Counted from the stretch's first letter, positions 43,908-55,859 are shown. The stretch is 64,000 nucleotides of DNA from Ophiostoma sp. CBS 140.51 (GCA_029298735.1 JANSLP010000121.1:23311-87310), one strand, 5' to 3'. Made by a program: numbers and translations. Notes: generated by a model from the sequence alone, not told the origin.

Positions 43908-46900
43908 ATGTCGTCTAATCACCACCGGGCACAAACTCACGCGCTCCCAGACGACCGCGCCTTGTTTCTGCTGGGGGGCAGAGTACCGCGCCGCAAGAGC
44001 GCTAGCTCGCTGCCGCACGCCGCACAGAACCGGCGCCGGACTCCGTCGTCATCCCACCCAAGCGGCGCATCCCCCGGCGGTATCAACAACGCACCTACCG
44101 CCGGCTCGGTTTCCTCCGCCAACTCGGTCGCCGCCTCGTCCTCCTCGTCGCTTCCGCCCGTTCCTCAACCTCCACAGCTACCACCGCTCACGACCAACAA
44201 CCCCACCACAGCTCCGACAACACCTTCCATACAAACCCCGGTCGTCACACCGCTTGGCCCGTGGAGTGGCACATTTCTCGACGCCGGCCCCGACGGTGAC
44301 GCAGACAGCGACGACGACTTTTACGACGCGCCCGAACCAGCCTCCGACTCGGACGCCGATCCCATCTCTGCCTCTCTTCCCGAACTCAGACAACAACGGC
44401 ATACTCCGCGAACTCAGTCCCTATCGCAACCGTCACAATCGCGAGCCTCGCCGCAGCCACCACCACCACCTTCCTCTGCAAAAGCCTCTTCAAAGGACGC
44501 ACAGCAGCTTCCACCCCAAAAAGAGGCCCCGACAACCCTCCCGCCTCCGCCTCCGCCCTCGAGCAATGTCCGCGACTCCTTCATCTCCATCCTAGACGAT
44601 CCCTTCTTCCAGCGCTACCACAACGCCGGCACCGACTGGTTTGGTGACAACGACGACGACCTCCTCGACCCCGCAACTCCCTCCTTGCCTCCCTCCCCAC
44701 CAGTCTTTTCTTATACCACCTCTCGCTCCGGCGCCGGTTCTGCCGACCCGGATCCCATCAGTCCCGGCACGCAGGACAAGTCACGCCATGACAAGTCTGC
44801 CTGGCCGCCGCCTCGAAGAGAGTCTCTGACTGTAAACGACCAAGGTCTTAGGGTGCGCACTCCCACGTGTGTATATGTTGTTTAAGCTGTTTGAGTCTCG
44901 CTGCTAACTTCTGTAGCCCCCACCGCCGAAGAAAATGGCGACCGTCAACATTGCCGTCATCGGCGCCGACGGCGTTGGCAAGTCCGCCTTCATCCAACGA
45001 GCCATGCGACTGCCCAAACCGCCCACTGCCGGTATTACTGCCATGCGCATCGATGTTGACAGCAAACCCTTTGTCGTTGCCCTGATCGAGCTGGATCTCG
45101 AACATTTCGACGTCGATCCCAAACAGAAAATCCACTGGCCCAAGCGAATCAGCGGTCACATCGTTCCTCACATTGACGGCGCATTGATGCTCTATGATGT
45201 AATGAACAAGGACAGCATCCGCGAGCTGCCGCCCACACTGTGTAAGTCAAGTTCCCCTCTTGCATTTTCCCTTTTTCCCCCCTTACGTTATGAAGAGTAT
45301 CGGTCCCCTGTCTACGCCTTGTGCAAGTGTAATGCTGTGGTCGGGCCACCCTGTGCATCTGGAGCGTCTGGTGCATCGTTTGTGGTCCCTGGCTCGCTGG
45401 TCGCTGGTCCTTGCTCCCTGCTTGCCACGAAACGATGCAGCAGCGCAGGTGGAGCTGCTCCCTCTTTTCATTTGCTTCATCTCGCGCCCGGCATATCGTT
45501 CTCTCTCTATCTTGTGTCCTTTTATCTTTTGTTTTTTTATGACCACATCCATTGTCTTCTCCTCTTCTAACACTGTGGCACAACAGCGGCCCTGCACAAC
45601 TCCAGCCTTCCTACCATCCTGGTGGCCACCAAATGCGACAACCCCGAATCCGCCCGCCAGATCAACGCCGATGGCCTGGCCACCGTGTTCCCGTCCATCC
45701 TCACCGACTTTAAAACATCCGCCAATAGCCCGGGCAACACCCGTGACTGTCTCCAGGCGATCGTCCTAGCCGCCGTGTACAACCGACAGGGTAAGTCTCT
45801 TGTCTCGTTTTCTTGTCTCTCTTTTTTTCCGCCTGTGCTTTCCTCTTGTCTCTCATTTTCTCTGCCTCTTTTTACCTTTTACCGCCTTCTCGCTCCTGTT
45901 TTCTCGCCTGTTTTTGAGCTTCTGCATTCAATGTCTCGGCTGTCTGGCCGTGTCCGTCAATCGTCTATCATCTCCCTTTTTTAAGGTTGATCCTCCTTCC
46001 AGTTCCCAACTTGCATACTACCCTCCATCCGCCTTAATCCACTTTTGGCAACGTACCTCATTTCCGTGGTTTTTGCGAGCTGCTGCGAGCTGCTCGTCGC
46101 TCGATTTTCTTGCTTTCCTCTTTTCTGTCCCTTCCCTCTCATTGTTGAGTATTTCTTTTTTTATTTTCTTTCGCGGCCCCGCTTCCGTCGCTTCCCTTAC
46201 ACGCAGTAGTGTCTGTTTTGTCTCGCAGCCTTAAGCTACTTCCATCCACCACGCAGCACCGCACACACCACAAATAGGCCCCTACGCTCTTTTCTCATTT
46301 TCGTTTTATTCGTTTTTCGTGGCCTCCGTATGCAGCTAATCCTTCATCCTACGAGACATCTTACGTCTTGCACTCTTCGAGTCACAATTCCTCCCTTTCC
46401 CGCTTGCGAATCCCCCTTCCCTCGCCTGCCGAGTGGCGCTTGTTTTCTTGTCTCCACGGAATCGCACCCATTTTTATCTGGGTTTCTTCTGCTTTCTGCT
46501 TTTCTGTCACTTTTTTACTGCATTTGCCCGTCTTCTTTTCCCCTTGGGTTTTCAACGCCCCTCCCAATCTCTTTTCTGGGGCCAATGGGGCGGTGCCATT
46601 CGACGTAACAACGCTTGAACGCCTTGTACCGATGTGGCCTTTTTTTTTATTCCGTGCAACTCGGTGCTGTTGTTCCCCCTCTGTGTCTCTGTCCCACCCC
46701 CCGCTCCCCTTTCCCACATGTTTCTCCCGGATTTCTTGGTTTGAAACACTCAATGGGCTGGCGAGGCCAAGGAGAGAGAGAACATGGACCTGCAAAACGA
46801 CACTGTCGCCTGCTGTCCTTTCACGGAAGCGGGCAAGCCATACCCACTGCCACATCATTCTTACGGAGCTGCAGCAGTCTATTACCCTATATTGCATCAG

Positions 46901-49209
46901 CCTTATATCCCCCCCTCCCTCATCCACCTGACTTGATTTCTACATACTTCATACATGCATTTTCTCTCCTCTTTTCTTTCATTTTTCTTTTCAGTTTTCT
47001 TCCTTTTTTACTTTTCTTTTACGTCAATTTTTTTTCTTTCGATTTCGATTTCTTTTTTGCTCAATTTGTTTAAATGCAACGGAGCCATGCCGTCGTTAAC
47101 ACACTCGCTCTCTACCGGATAGGCGCGGAGAAGTCAGACAACTACCATCACCACAACCACAACTCGTACTCGTCATCGACATCAGCCGCCACGACGAATA
47201 CGAACGCCGCCAGCACAACAACTGCAAACACCAAAGCGACCACTGCAACAGCCGTGTCAAACAGCACGACCACACGGCGACGTGCTGCCTCGTCTGCTGC
47301 CCATTTGGACGCCCCACCCGACAGCGTCAACGGTCGACCCCACAGTAGCGAGCAAGGCAGTGGCAAACACAGTCGCGCGAGCTCCGATCTGTCCCTACTC
47401 CGAGGCGGGCCGACGAGCAGCTCAGCAGATCGGGACGGCTACTACCGTACACAAAGCTCGCGGTCACCGCGTGTCGACTACCACCCAAACACGCCGCATC
47501 AACATCAGCTCAACAACGCCGCCTCCAGCTTCGGTGCGGAAATGACCGATGAGAAATCGTCTCAAACTGTCCACGGCATGCTACGATCCACCGGCGTCCG
47601 GCTCGATGCGGGGCAGGATTCGTTTCTCGACATTGAAGAGTCAGACGCAGAATCCCTGCGCCGCTTCTCGGAGGATGTCCCCATCCTGCAGCGCAATGAC
47701 GAAAACATGTTCGACAAGCCAGCCAAGACAGCTGGTACTCCCTTCAACGAGCTTGTCGACCGCCTTCTCGCTGCGCCCATGACCCGCGCCGACACCAATT
47801 TTTCGGACGTCTTTCTCTGTCTCTACCGCAAGTTCGCCGCGCCACACGAACTTTTGTCCGCCATCATCGCCTCCCTCACCAAAACCTGGGAGGACAAGTC
47901 CTTCCACTTCCTCGAGCGCACCGCCACCCAGTTCCGCTACATTGAGGTCCTCAACCGCTGGGTGTCGCTCTACCCGGGCGACTTTGCCCGTCCAGCTTCG
48001 CGCCGGCAACTCGAGGCTCTCATCCGCCGCCTTGCCGACGAGCCTATCTTTACACTGTCCGCACAACAGATCAAAGAACACCTCGACAACGATGTGGCCG
48101 AAGACGACGACACATGGTGGGCCAAGTGCGACGATCCGCCCAAGGACGAACCGACACCAATGGGCGTCGTGTCCTCGACACCTGGCAAAGAACAGCACCC
48201 ATCCGACAGCATGCGCTCCCTCACACTGCAAGACTCACAACATTCGTCCGATCGGCCATCAAGCGAAGCCGGCAGTGGTGGCGGCGGTGGTGGCGCGTTA
48301 GCCACCGGCTTCAGCTCCGGTCGGAGTACCCTGTCGCATTTCCAGTTCCACTCGTACGAGGACTACGAACGCGAAGCAGCCACGATGGTGCCCATGGCCA
48401 CCCTACCGCTCAACAAGTTCCGCTACCACATCTTCATGGACATGGACGCCAACGAGGTCGCCGACGAAATTACGCGCATCGACTGGATCATGTTTAGCAG
48501 CATCCGCATCCGCGACCTGGTGCGCCACGTCTCGCTCTCCGGACAGGACAAGGAGCGCTGCCGTTCGCTCAAGAACGCCGACCGCATGATTGCGCACTTC
48601 AACCACATCGCCAAGTGGGTGTCCAACATGATTCTCATTCGAGACAAGGCCAAGCACCGCGCGCCCTGCATGCAAAAGTTCATGGTCATTGCCCTGCGTC
48701 TTCGCCAGCTCCGCAACTACAACGGCCTCGCCGCCATGCTGGCCGGTATCAACAGCACAGCCATCCACCGCCTCGCCCAGACGCGTGCACTCATCGACCC
48801 CGACATCCAAAAGAGATTTGCGCGTCTCGTGCTGCTCATGAGCACGCAAAAGAGCCACTTTGCCTATCGGTTGGCCTGGGAGAACTCGCCTCTGCCGCGT
48901 ATCCCCTTTATGCCACTGCACCGTCGCGACCTTGTCAGTGCTGAAGAGGGCAGCCGCACGTTTGTGGGCCCGCAGGGCGACCGCATCAACTGGAAGAAGT
49001 TTGAGGTGCTGGGCGAGGTGCTGCTGCCCATTATGAAGAGCCAGGGCACCCCCTACCCGAACCTTAAGAAGCACCAGGCGTCGCGCGAGATGATTCTCGA
49101 CTGTCGCATGCCCATGGACGAAGAGGACGTCTACCAGCGCAGTGTGCAGGTCGAGCCCGTTGGCGGCGGCGCGGACCTCAAGAAGAAGTTCCCCTGGCTG
49201 CCGAAATAG
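43908..49209 (+). CDS. Ras-like domain/RasGEF fusion protein (Ras guanine nucleotide exchange factor)
   Basis: A large spliced gene. Exon 1 is 43908-44852 (disordered, Pro/Ser-rich); 44917-45241 and 45587-45790 encode a Ras-like fold with P-loop GADGVGKS (about 331-338) and TKCD (about 438-441) but no DxxG switch II motif, so GTPase activity is doubtful. Exon 4 starts at 46336 (NPSSYETSYVLHSS). The last exon, open from 47074 to 49209, holds RasGEF_N (FNELVDRLLAAPMTRADTNF, LCLYRKFAAPHELL) and the CDC25-type catalytic domain (NEVADEITRIDWIMFSSI, RAPCMQKFMVIALRLRQLRN, YPNLKKH). Fungal proteins with this order are known and activate Ras-type GTPases. The end of exon 4 (about 46433) and start of the last exon (47085 or 47123) are uncertain. 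An alternative is two genes, with the RasGEF starting at ATG 47074. Donor 44853 (GTGCGC) is preferred over GTATAT at 44871. Confidence 0.8.
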
Positions 49210-49954
49210 AGCTTCTCACCTCAAACCTTACATCACGATCTTACTACATTTAACGTCTCCATGTCCCATTGTCTATATCCTAACGACCATTTTGCACATA
49301 CAGTTTGTTTTGCTCTTTTTGGGTTATCTTTTTGCGCCCTGCTCCCCATTTATCACAGTTTCGCTCGGGACGATACTCACTGCTGTTTTTACTTATGACA
49401 AGGGGGGATCTAGGGTTTTTATTATATCATGGGGGCCAACGCTATTTTGGATGAATTCTTATTTCATTAATTCTTTCTATTAGAAAACAGCGCTCTCGGA
49501 GGGAAACAGGTCTATTGTCTTTTTCTTTTCTCTTATTTTTGCAAGCCAATACCATTTGCAAGGCGCATCTAGTTTTATTTAACTCCCTGTGGGATAAAAT
49601 AATACACATTGGAATATAAAATAATTGCAAATTTCTTCTGAGCGAATTTTTCAAATAAAAAAAACAATATCATTTTGTCATTTGTTTTTATTTATTCCCG
49701 ATAAAATTCGGGCATTTATTTTTACATGACAGAATGTCACAAACTGCACTTGGTTCACTCGCTCCTTCCAAATCTGGCAACTTCCTAGATATCTCGAATA
49801 TCTGCAACATGGGCAGGGGCGATATGAAGCCGCCCCTTCCGTTCAAAATAGGAAGGCACATGTCAAAACCACCTAAATACAGAACCCCCCCTATTATTTC
49901 GATTTCTTTTCTTAGCACCAACCTCGTCCACCACCATCACCGACCCAGAATACG
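49210..49954. other. AT-rich intergenic region after the RasGEF gene
   Basis: The RasGEF 3' flank passes into DNA that is markedly AT-rich between about 49,290 and 49,720, with A and T runs. This is the most AT-rich stretch of its length noticed in the window. No gene was recognised. Confidence 0.55.
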
Positions 49955-52001
49955 ATGGCATCAATATCCACGACTGCAATAATACCTCCTCCACTCCCGC
50001 CGATATCCTCGACAACCAATGTCCACTTCCCCTGCCGCCAATGGGTCACTCTCGACGCCAAATGGACATTGACCCTAGTAGTCACGGCTGAGCTCGCATG
50101 GGATCAGCTGGGAAGTACACCAAACTCAACCAACCCTGGCGTCTTCCGCAACAAGAGGGTCGCCGCCGCCCGTGTCGTCGAGCTCGTCCGTGCTGGACGG
50201 TTGTGGATCGATAGTAGCGGGCGCCGTGTTGACTTGGTAGTGCGGCCGATGCTGGGTGGGATGGTGGTGGGCAACTCTCACATTAATAGCGAAGACGGCG
50301 TCGACTCGGTGCGTGAGCTGTTCCACGAGACCATTCTCGAGTGGCCGCTATGGGAGGACAAGCTGGGACTTCGGGTCCGAAGCAGGAGCGCCGAAAGTGC
50401 CGAGATGAGGCCTGGCGACGACACCACCCTCTTATACTTTACTGTCAGCCATCCACCCTCACCGAGTGGACTGTACGCACCTAGTCGAGCGGGTGGCGGT
50501 ATCCCACAGGCACGACTAGAGCGGGTGTTTTGCCAGCTGAACATCAACTACTGTGCGGAAGGGTTCAAGATTCCACGGGTGGTACCGGCGGCGAAGAAGT
50601 CAAAGGTAAAGGCGAAACCTACGAGCAAGTCCAAGTCGAAGAAGAGGGCAAGACCATCGAAGCCCAAGAAGAAGCCAACACCCCGCAGTAACTTGAGACC
50701 CCGACAAAGCGAAGCAGCCTGTCGCCAACAGCAGAAGATGGTCGACGGCCCGCGAAATGAGTTGGTCGTGGGCAGTCCTGCCTGGAGGCAAGCCACAGCA
50801 CTCATCATGATGTCTCTTCATGTGCTCATGGGCACAGCAGGAAAGGCACCACCAGTACCGGGCATCAGGCCGGTCGACGATGTATCGGCGCCCTCTGGCG
50901 CACCATCGTTGCTCGATGTGGCGCCCGCCGTCTGGAGCAACCACTACTTTACGGTAGGCTACTCGCCCCAGTCTCGCATTTTGAATTATAGTCTAATCTT
51001 ACATGTAGGCTATATCATCTCGAGCGACGTACATACCGTTGATCCACAGGTGTCTGGCGAGCTTTACCAATGCACAGTCACCGAGCTTGCGGCGCAAGGC
51101 TGAAGCGTTAACCCGGGGTGGTATCGACGAGTTCGGGCAAGAGATTGCACAAAATGGAGTGCTCATGACAAAGCTGGAGGAGATTCTAGTGAAGACTGCG
51201 GTGAAGCTACCACCTCGACCGAAGAAACCAGCGCCTCGACCCTCACACTTGCTGGAACGGCTATCGCAACAGGTATCAACGTCGCAGGTGTCCAACTCAG
51301 TACAAAGCCCGGCTCGCCCTGAGTATCTACCAATGTCGCCAGGGGCGAGTCAAGAATCACCACCCGATCTATATTATTCTCAGACCATTGAACGCCCGCC
51401 GGACTTGACCGATGACGACGACCAGTTGATTGACCTCTGCTTTGACAACTTGGAGGCGATCTTTTCGCAATCGCAAGACGACAACGAGGGCCCTCCACGA
51501 GAGTGGGGAGACTACATGGAAGGGGATACTGACGACGAAGACGAGATTGAAGCCCAAGAACTGGATTGGGGAGACATTGAAGCTTTGCCTGAGCACTACG
51601 AGTATGGGGCCGACAATTATGAGATCAACGAATATCTCGACGAAGAAGACGGCTTATTTGAAGAAATTGACGAGACTTGGTCACCACAAGACTTGGTGTA
51701 CGACGAAAGTCAAGAGATGGAGGAAGGGCAAAGCCAACAAGACCCCTATGGAAGTCAACAAGACCCATATGGAGTAGACCTTTCCGAAGATGAGGAGAGC
51801 GGTCTGCAACTTTGGCAAGAAATGCAGGCATGGCAGCTTGACGAACTGCAAGACGATGAAGAGAGCCAGCCCATGTGTTACGATTTGGGCTACATGGACG
51901 ATGACGAAGATATTAGGTTTATGGACATTGATGAGGCAGATCTCGACGAGGGCATCGGTCTTTGCCGGGATGAGCATGATATCATCGAGCGCATTTGTTA
52001 A
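49955..52001 (+). CDS. Uncharacterised protein, basic centre and acidic C-terminus, 663 residues
   Basis: Exons 49955-50953 and 51009-52001; the 55-nt intron has a GTAGGC donor, a CTAAT branch and acceptor TAG, and joins SNHYFT to AISSRATYIPL. No family was recognised. The N-terminal 200 residues look folded (QWVTLDAKWTLTLVVTAELA, RLERVFCQLNINYC). A strongly basic Lys/Pro/Ser segment (about 210-245) looks like a nuclear signal. A central helical part (IDEFGQEIAQNGVLMTKLEE) follows, then some 220 residues very rich in Asp, Glu, Gln, Trp and Tyr, including two copies of a seven-residue SQQDPYG unit. The charge layout suggests a nuclear, possibly chromatin- or transcription-linked protein, but that is only an inference. 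Codon choice is less GC-biased than in neighbours, and the left flank is AT-rich, so a recently evolved or rapidly diverging gene is possible. Confidence 0.75.
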
Positions 52002-52686
52002 ACATTTCGGAGCAATTTTGGTCGAAGGCTAAAAGTTTATATGTAAATAGAACAAAAAAAGAGAATATATAGAACCGTTGTGTGCGCGCTCGATGCAGCC
52101 TGCCAGCCATCAGAGCATAAATAATAATGTGAACAAAATAAAAAAAATCAAGATCTCTCTCCTCCTTAATCTCTCCAAAATCTCGGCTCCCTCAACCCGA
52201 ATTGTATGTACAGTGTATGAAAAGAAGAAAAGGTGTAGTTTATAGGGTATGTGTTGTTTTGTTGTCATTGTTGCCCCCTGCAGTCATGGTGATGTGACAG
52301 AATCTAAATGTCTTCTCCCCGATCGCCCCCTCCAAAGACGATAATTATCTAAAGTAGAATAGTCGAAGACAGTGAGAGGCATACAGAAAAAGAGAGAAAC
52401 GGCAAGACGAGGACTCCGTACTGGGGTCTGTTGTGGTAACAGAGAGCAATTTGTTGCTGTTGTCATCAAAGACGAGGGTCTCGAATGTTTATTGAGATTG
52501 GCCAAAGAAGTCAGTGACAACCAACCTGACCTAATATCACCAGTTTCGCGTCGTCGTCGGGCTCGTTGGTCGATTCTCCGGCCGTGCAGTATCGAGGGCT
52601 CTCGTCAACATGGAGTCCGGCCCAGTCGTCGTCGTCGTCGGCATCTTCTTCCAGCCGTCCACCTTCACTCCCACTCAAGAAGACGC
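52002..52686. other. Convergent 3' region with minus-strand polyadenylation signal
   Basis: Both neighbouring genes end here. On the minus strand an AATAAA lies at 52493-52488, about 195 bases past the stop of the small membrane-protein gene, and probably directs its polyadenylation. The left part, near 52,040-52,160, is AT-rich and would serve the plus-strand gene. Confidence 0.5.
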
Positions 52687-52905
52687 CTACTTCTTTGCAG
52701 GCGGCTTCTTAGCACCACCCTTTTCCTTCTTCTTTTTCTGTTCGGGCTTGAGGGTGGCGTGGTGGATGAACCACATGAGGGCGCATTCTAAGCCGATGGT
52801 TGCGAGGACGGCGAGCAAAATGAAAAAGAGAATGGGCTGGTCGTTGAGGACGGCGACGGCCTCCTTGGTGGCGCCGATTTTGGAAAACCAGTCAAACTGG
52901 CCCAT
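52687..52905 (-). CDS. Small single-pass membrane protein, 72 residues
   Basis: MGQFDWFSKIGATKEAVAVL is followed by a hydrophobic segment (about residues 25-48, PILFFILLAVLATIGLE and onward), a short aromatic/His stretch (MWFIHHATL) and a very basic tail (KPEQKKKKEKGGAKKPPAKK). This is the layout of a tail-anchored or signal-anchored protein with a cytosolic basic tail. The last residues do not form a KKxx retrieval signal. The frame is compact, GC-biased at third positions, preceded by a purine-rich + strand block typical of promoters of minus-strand genes here, and followed by AATAAA, so it is likely real. I do not recognise the family. Confidence 0.65.
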   Translation of the reverse strand: MGQFDWFSKIGATKEAVAVLNDQPILFFILLAVLATIGLECALMWFIHHATLKPEQKKKKEKGGAKKPPAKK

Positions 52906-54373
52906 TTTGACTATTGTAGGGGTGGCGTATTAAAGAAGAGTAGAGGTGAAAGTAGAGAGAGAAATCTGCGCTGCAGAGAAACCAGTCGATGGCTGTTGAG
53001 TCGAGTCGAAGAAAAAGGCGTAAATTAAGGAGTGAAGAGAAAGAAAGTCGAAAGTCGAAGAGAAGAAGAGGACCGAATGCACGATGCAAGATGACGAAGA
53101 AACAAAACAATAGGCAAAGAAAGAGAAAAGAAGAGGAGAATACACAGTCAGAAAAATGGGAAGGAAAGAAAGAAAAGAGAAAAGAGAGAGTGAAGGACAA
53201 AAGAGAACCACGACGCCTACGAAGACACAGACAACCCGCCAGAGTGGTCCCTTGTCCGAAACCCAAGATGTTACGTCGAACCCTTTACCAGTACACAATA
53301 GTCGTCCCCACTGAAGACGGAGAGTATTATCGTCGAGTTTGGGAGAGAACAGGGAGGTGAGACAAACAGTGGCAGGACGTTTATTTCTGCTCTTCTGTGC
53401 GAGTTACATTGTTCTCCTAGCAATCTGCCATTGCCAGGAGGTCCCTGGCCTTGTGGCAGTCTGGAGTTGCAGTGGCATTGTCTTGTTCACTCCTTCTAAC
53501 TTACTTTGTCCTGTGATATCGTCGTTTTTATTCTACCGTCGTCTACCCTTTCCTTTGAATTGTTCTTTCCCGCTACAAGGTGATTGCTGGGACTGAAGTC
53601 GAGAAGAAAAGATACAAATGTTGACACCTAAGAAAGCACACCTCGAAAGTACCTCGCTCCTGCCAGTGATTTTCTGGCGTTCATGCTCCTGGAACAAGGC
53701 TGCGTTTCAGGTGTGCGGCAGAGTCGACTCATTCTGGCTGTTTTGGGTGGGAGCGGCCGCCAGGGGCAGGAAGGTGCGAATAGGGGCGGTAAGGGCGACT
53801 GGCCTGTCCACGCCTTATGTAATACAGCATCACATTCATTACAGCCAATGAGCCGGCATTGAACGCTGCATTGTTTCGACCATCATGCATGTTTCTTCCA
53901 TCTCGATAATTTCAATTGAGTTTGACGATACCACAGTTCCAGACCCTTCATTGGCGGCTGCTTGCGCGGCCTGTGTTTTGTTTTGGTGTTCAGTTCTCAT
54001 ATTCACAGTTGTATCCAAAAGCGCTCAAGCTCAGTGGACCTGACCAGGGCTCAGGGGTAACAGCGCTAAAAATAAACAGACAGGAACAACGACAGGGACA
54101 CACACATGATACTCCACGTGACAATTACGATAAGATAAGAATGGGCCCACCAGATTTTCCGTGGTTGGATTTTCCGCGCCTGCCAATTGAGCCAATTGAG
54201 GGCGGTGGTCTGTCCAGCCAGCGACCAGGCCGAAAAAATTAGCTGTTGTTCCGGCTTTGGAGATTTCGAGAAAAAGCTCAGCCGACCGGACGACGACAGC
54301 GCAATTGTGCGACACCCGGCTGTCTTTGGCACCACGACGTCAACTGACATTGACACACATCCACCCACTCACA
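52906..54373. other. Divergent promoter region, small membrane protein and uS5m genes
   Basis: A purine-rich + strand block (about 52,930-53,230) belongs to the minus-strand gene's leader or promoter. The remainder precedes uS5m and includes a GTCACGTG site. No other gene was recognised. Confidence 0.55.
54115..54120. promoter_or_regulatory. CACGTG E-box (GTCACGTG on the minus strand)
   Basis: A perfect RTCACGTG match 254 bp upstream of the uS5m start codon; the third such site in the window that falls in a promoter region. Confidence 0.4.
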
Positions 54374-55859
54374 ATGAGCTTCGCACGGACAACGGCCGGC
54401 GGTGCGCTGCGCCGTCTGGCGGGCGGCCCGGAAGCGCGGCGATGCACAGCAGCGATGGCGACGACACAATCAAAAGCGCCATTACCATCACCACAAACGC
54501 CCTCCTCTTCCACCTTTTCGTCGCCCTCCCCCTTCTTTATCCAGGCCAGCAGCTTCCACACATCGGCGCCGCGCCCGGCCCGCCGCCGACCACGCTTTAG
54601 CAACGTCTCGGCCGTTGAGATGGGCCTTGTCGACGACACATCCATCAGCAAGTTTGCCAAGAAGCATCTGCCAGACTACACAGAGGCCGAGAAGCAGCTG
54701 TTGAGCGAAAAGTACACGCCGGCGCAAATGGCGGCTGTGCAGGCGGGTGAAGAGGCCGTGAGCCAGACGGATATCGTCAAGCAGGGCCGCTTCCGCAACA
54801 TTGACGAGGCCACCCAGGCCGGCATCAACTACTTTGACGATTTCAGCAAGGTCCAGCCCATCATCGACCACCGCTTCAAGGACCCCAACTTGGCCAAGCA
54901 GGTCCCGGCGCGCTTCACGACCATGGAAGACGACCGGTTTACCGACGACCTCGAAGAGTGGCTCAAGGGGTTCATCCCGGAAGGCGAGGACATCCAGTGG
55001 GACCAGCTGTCGCTCAAGCAGCGCGCCGAGCTGGCTGACAAGTACGCGCCCTCGGACATGGACGTGTTCAAGTACCTGTATAACCGCCCGGCCCTCGTGC
55101 ACGGCAAAGACCAGGCGCGCGTGCTGCCCGAAGAGCTGGGCAATTCCAGCCTGGCGCTCGGCACGCGCCACAACATCCCCGGCATGAGCGACGAGTACAC
55201 GCGCTCTGTGATGCAACCGGACCCAGACGACGAGGGTCTGGATGAGGCCGGCAACTACAAGGAACTGACGGCGCGCACGGGCCTGAAAGTGTCGGAAATC
55301 TTCAACTTGGCCACCAAGGAGATTGTCGTCCGCATGGTCAGCAACCAGACCCGTCTCGGCAAAGTCCGCAGCTACTCGGTCATTGCCATGGCCGGCAACG
55401 GCAACGGCCGTCTGGGTCTCGGCAGCTTCAAGTCCACCGAGTTTACCATTGCCAGGTCGCGCGCCCGCGAGGCCGCTGTCCGCAACATGCGGCCCATCCC
55501 CCGCTACGAGAAGCGCACCATTTACGGCAATGTCGAGCACAAGATTTCTGGAACTGTCGTCCGTCTCTTTTCCCGGCCGCCAGGTATGTTCCCTTCCCCA
55601 AGTATTCCATTTGATTGCTACGCATACTGACAAACTAGGCTTCGGTCTCCGCGTCCCTCATCACATTTTCGAAATGGCCCGTGCTGCTGGTATCCAGGAC
55701 CTTGCCGCCAAGATCCCGCGCTCCCGCAACCCCATGAACGTCGTCAAGGCCACCTACGCCGCCCTCATGAACCAGCGTGACCCGGAGCAGATTGCCATTG
55801 GCCGTGGTAAGAAGCTGGTCGATGTCCGCAAGGTCTACTTTGGCGGTGCTGTATACTAG
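54374..55859 (+). CDS. Mitochondrial small-subunit ribosomal protein uS5m (MRPS5)
   Basis: Exons 54374-55583 and 55639-55859 encode 476 residues; the 55-nt intron has a GTATGT donor and a CTGAC branch, and joins FSRPP to GFGLRVPHHI. The C-terminal 180 residues carry both S5 halves: the double-stranded-RNA-binding-like domain (KEIVVRMVSNQTRLGKVRSY, AGNGNGRLGLGSFKS) and the S5 C-terminal domain (GLRVPHHIFEMARAAGIQDL, SRNPMNVVKATYAAL). A long N-terminal extension begins with an Arg/Ala/Ser-rich segment lacking acidic residues at first (MSFARTTAGGALRRLAG, then HTSAPRPARRRPRF), fitting a mitochondrial targeting sequence. Length and extension agree with fungal mitoribosomal S5. ATG 54374 has a good context (cacaATGa) and yields the targeting peptide. 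It converges on DAD3, 263 bp away. Confidence 0.95.

Noticed and set aside
49290..49720. AT-rich block as a RIP-mutated transposon or centromere fragment
   Set aside because: Too short, with no repeat ends, no recognisable transposase remains and no adjoining repeats.
52516..52690. Protein-like minus-strand text (EEDADDDDDW, DDDAKLVILG) after the small membrane-protein stop
   Set aside because: It has no start codon, lies just past a stop, contains a GAC trinucleotide run and precedes AATAAA at 52493-52488, so it fits the 3' UTR of the small gene better than a separate exon.
54488..55633. Open frame of 381 codons on the minus strand across uS5m
   Set aside because: Antisense shadow of a GC-rich gene; it even runs through the uS5m intron donor. 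No domain was recognised.
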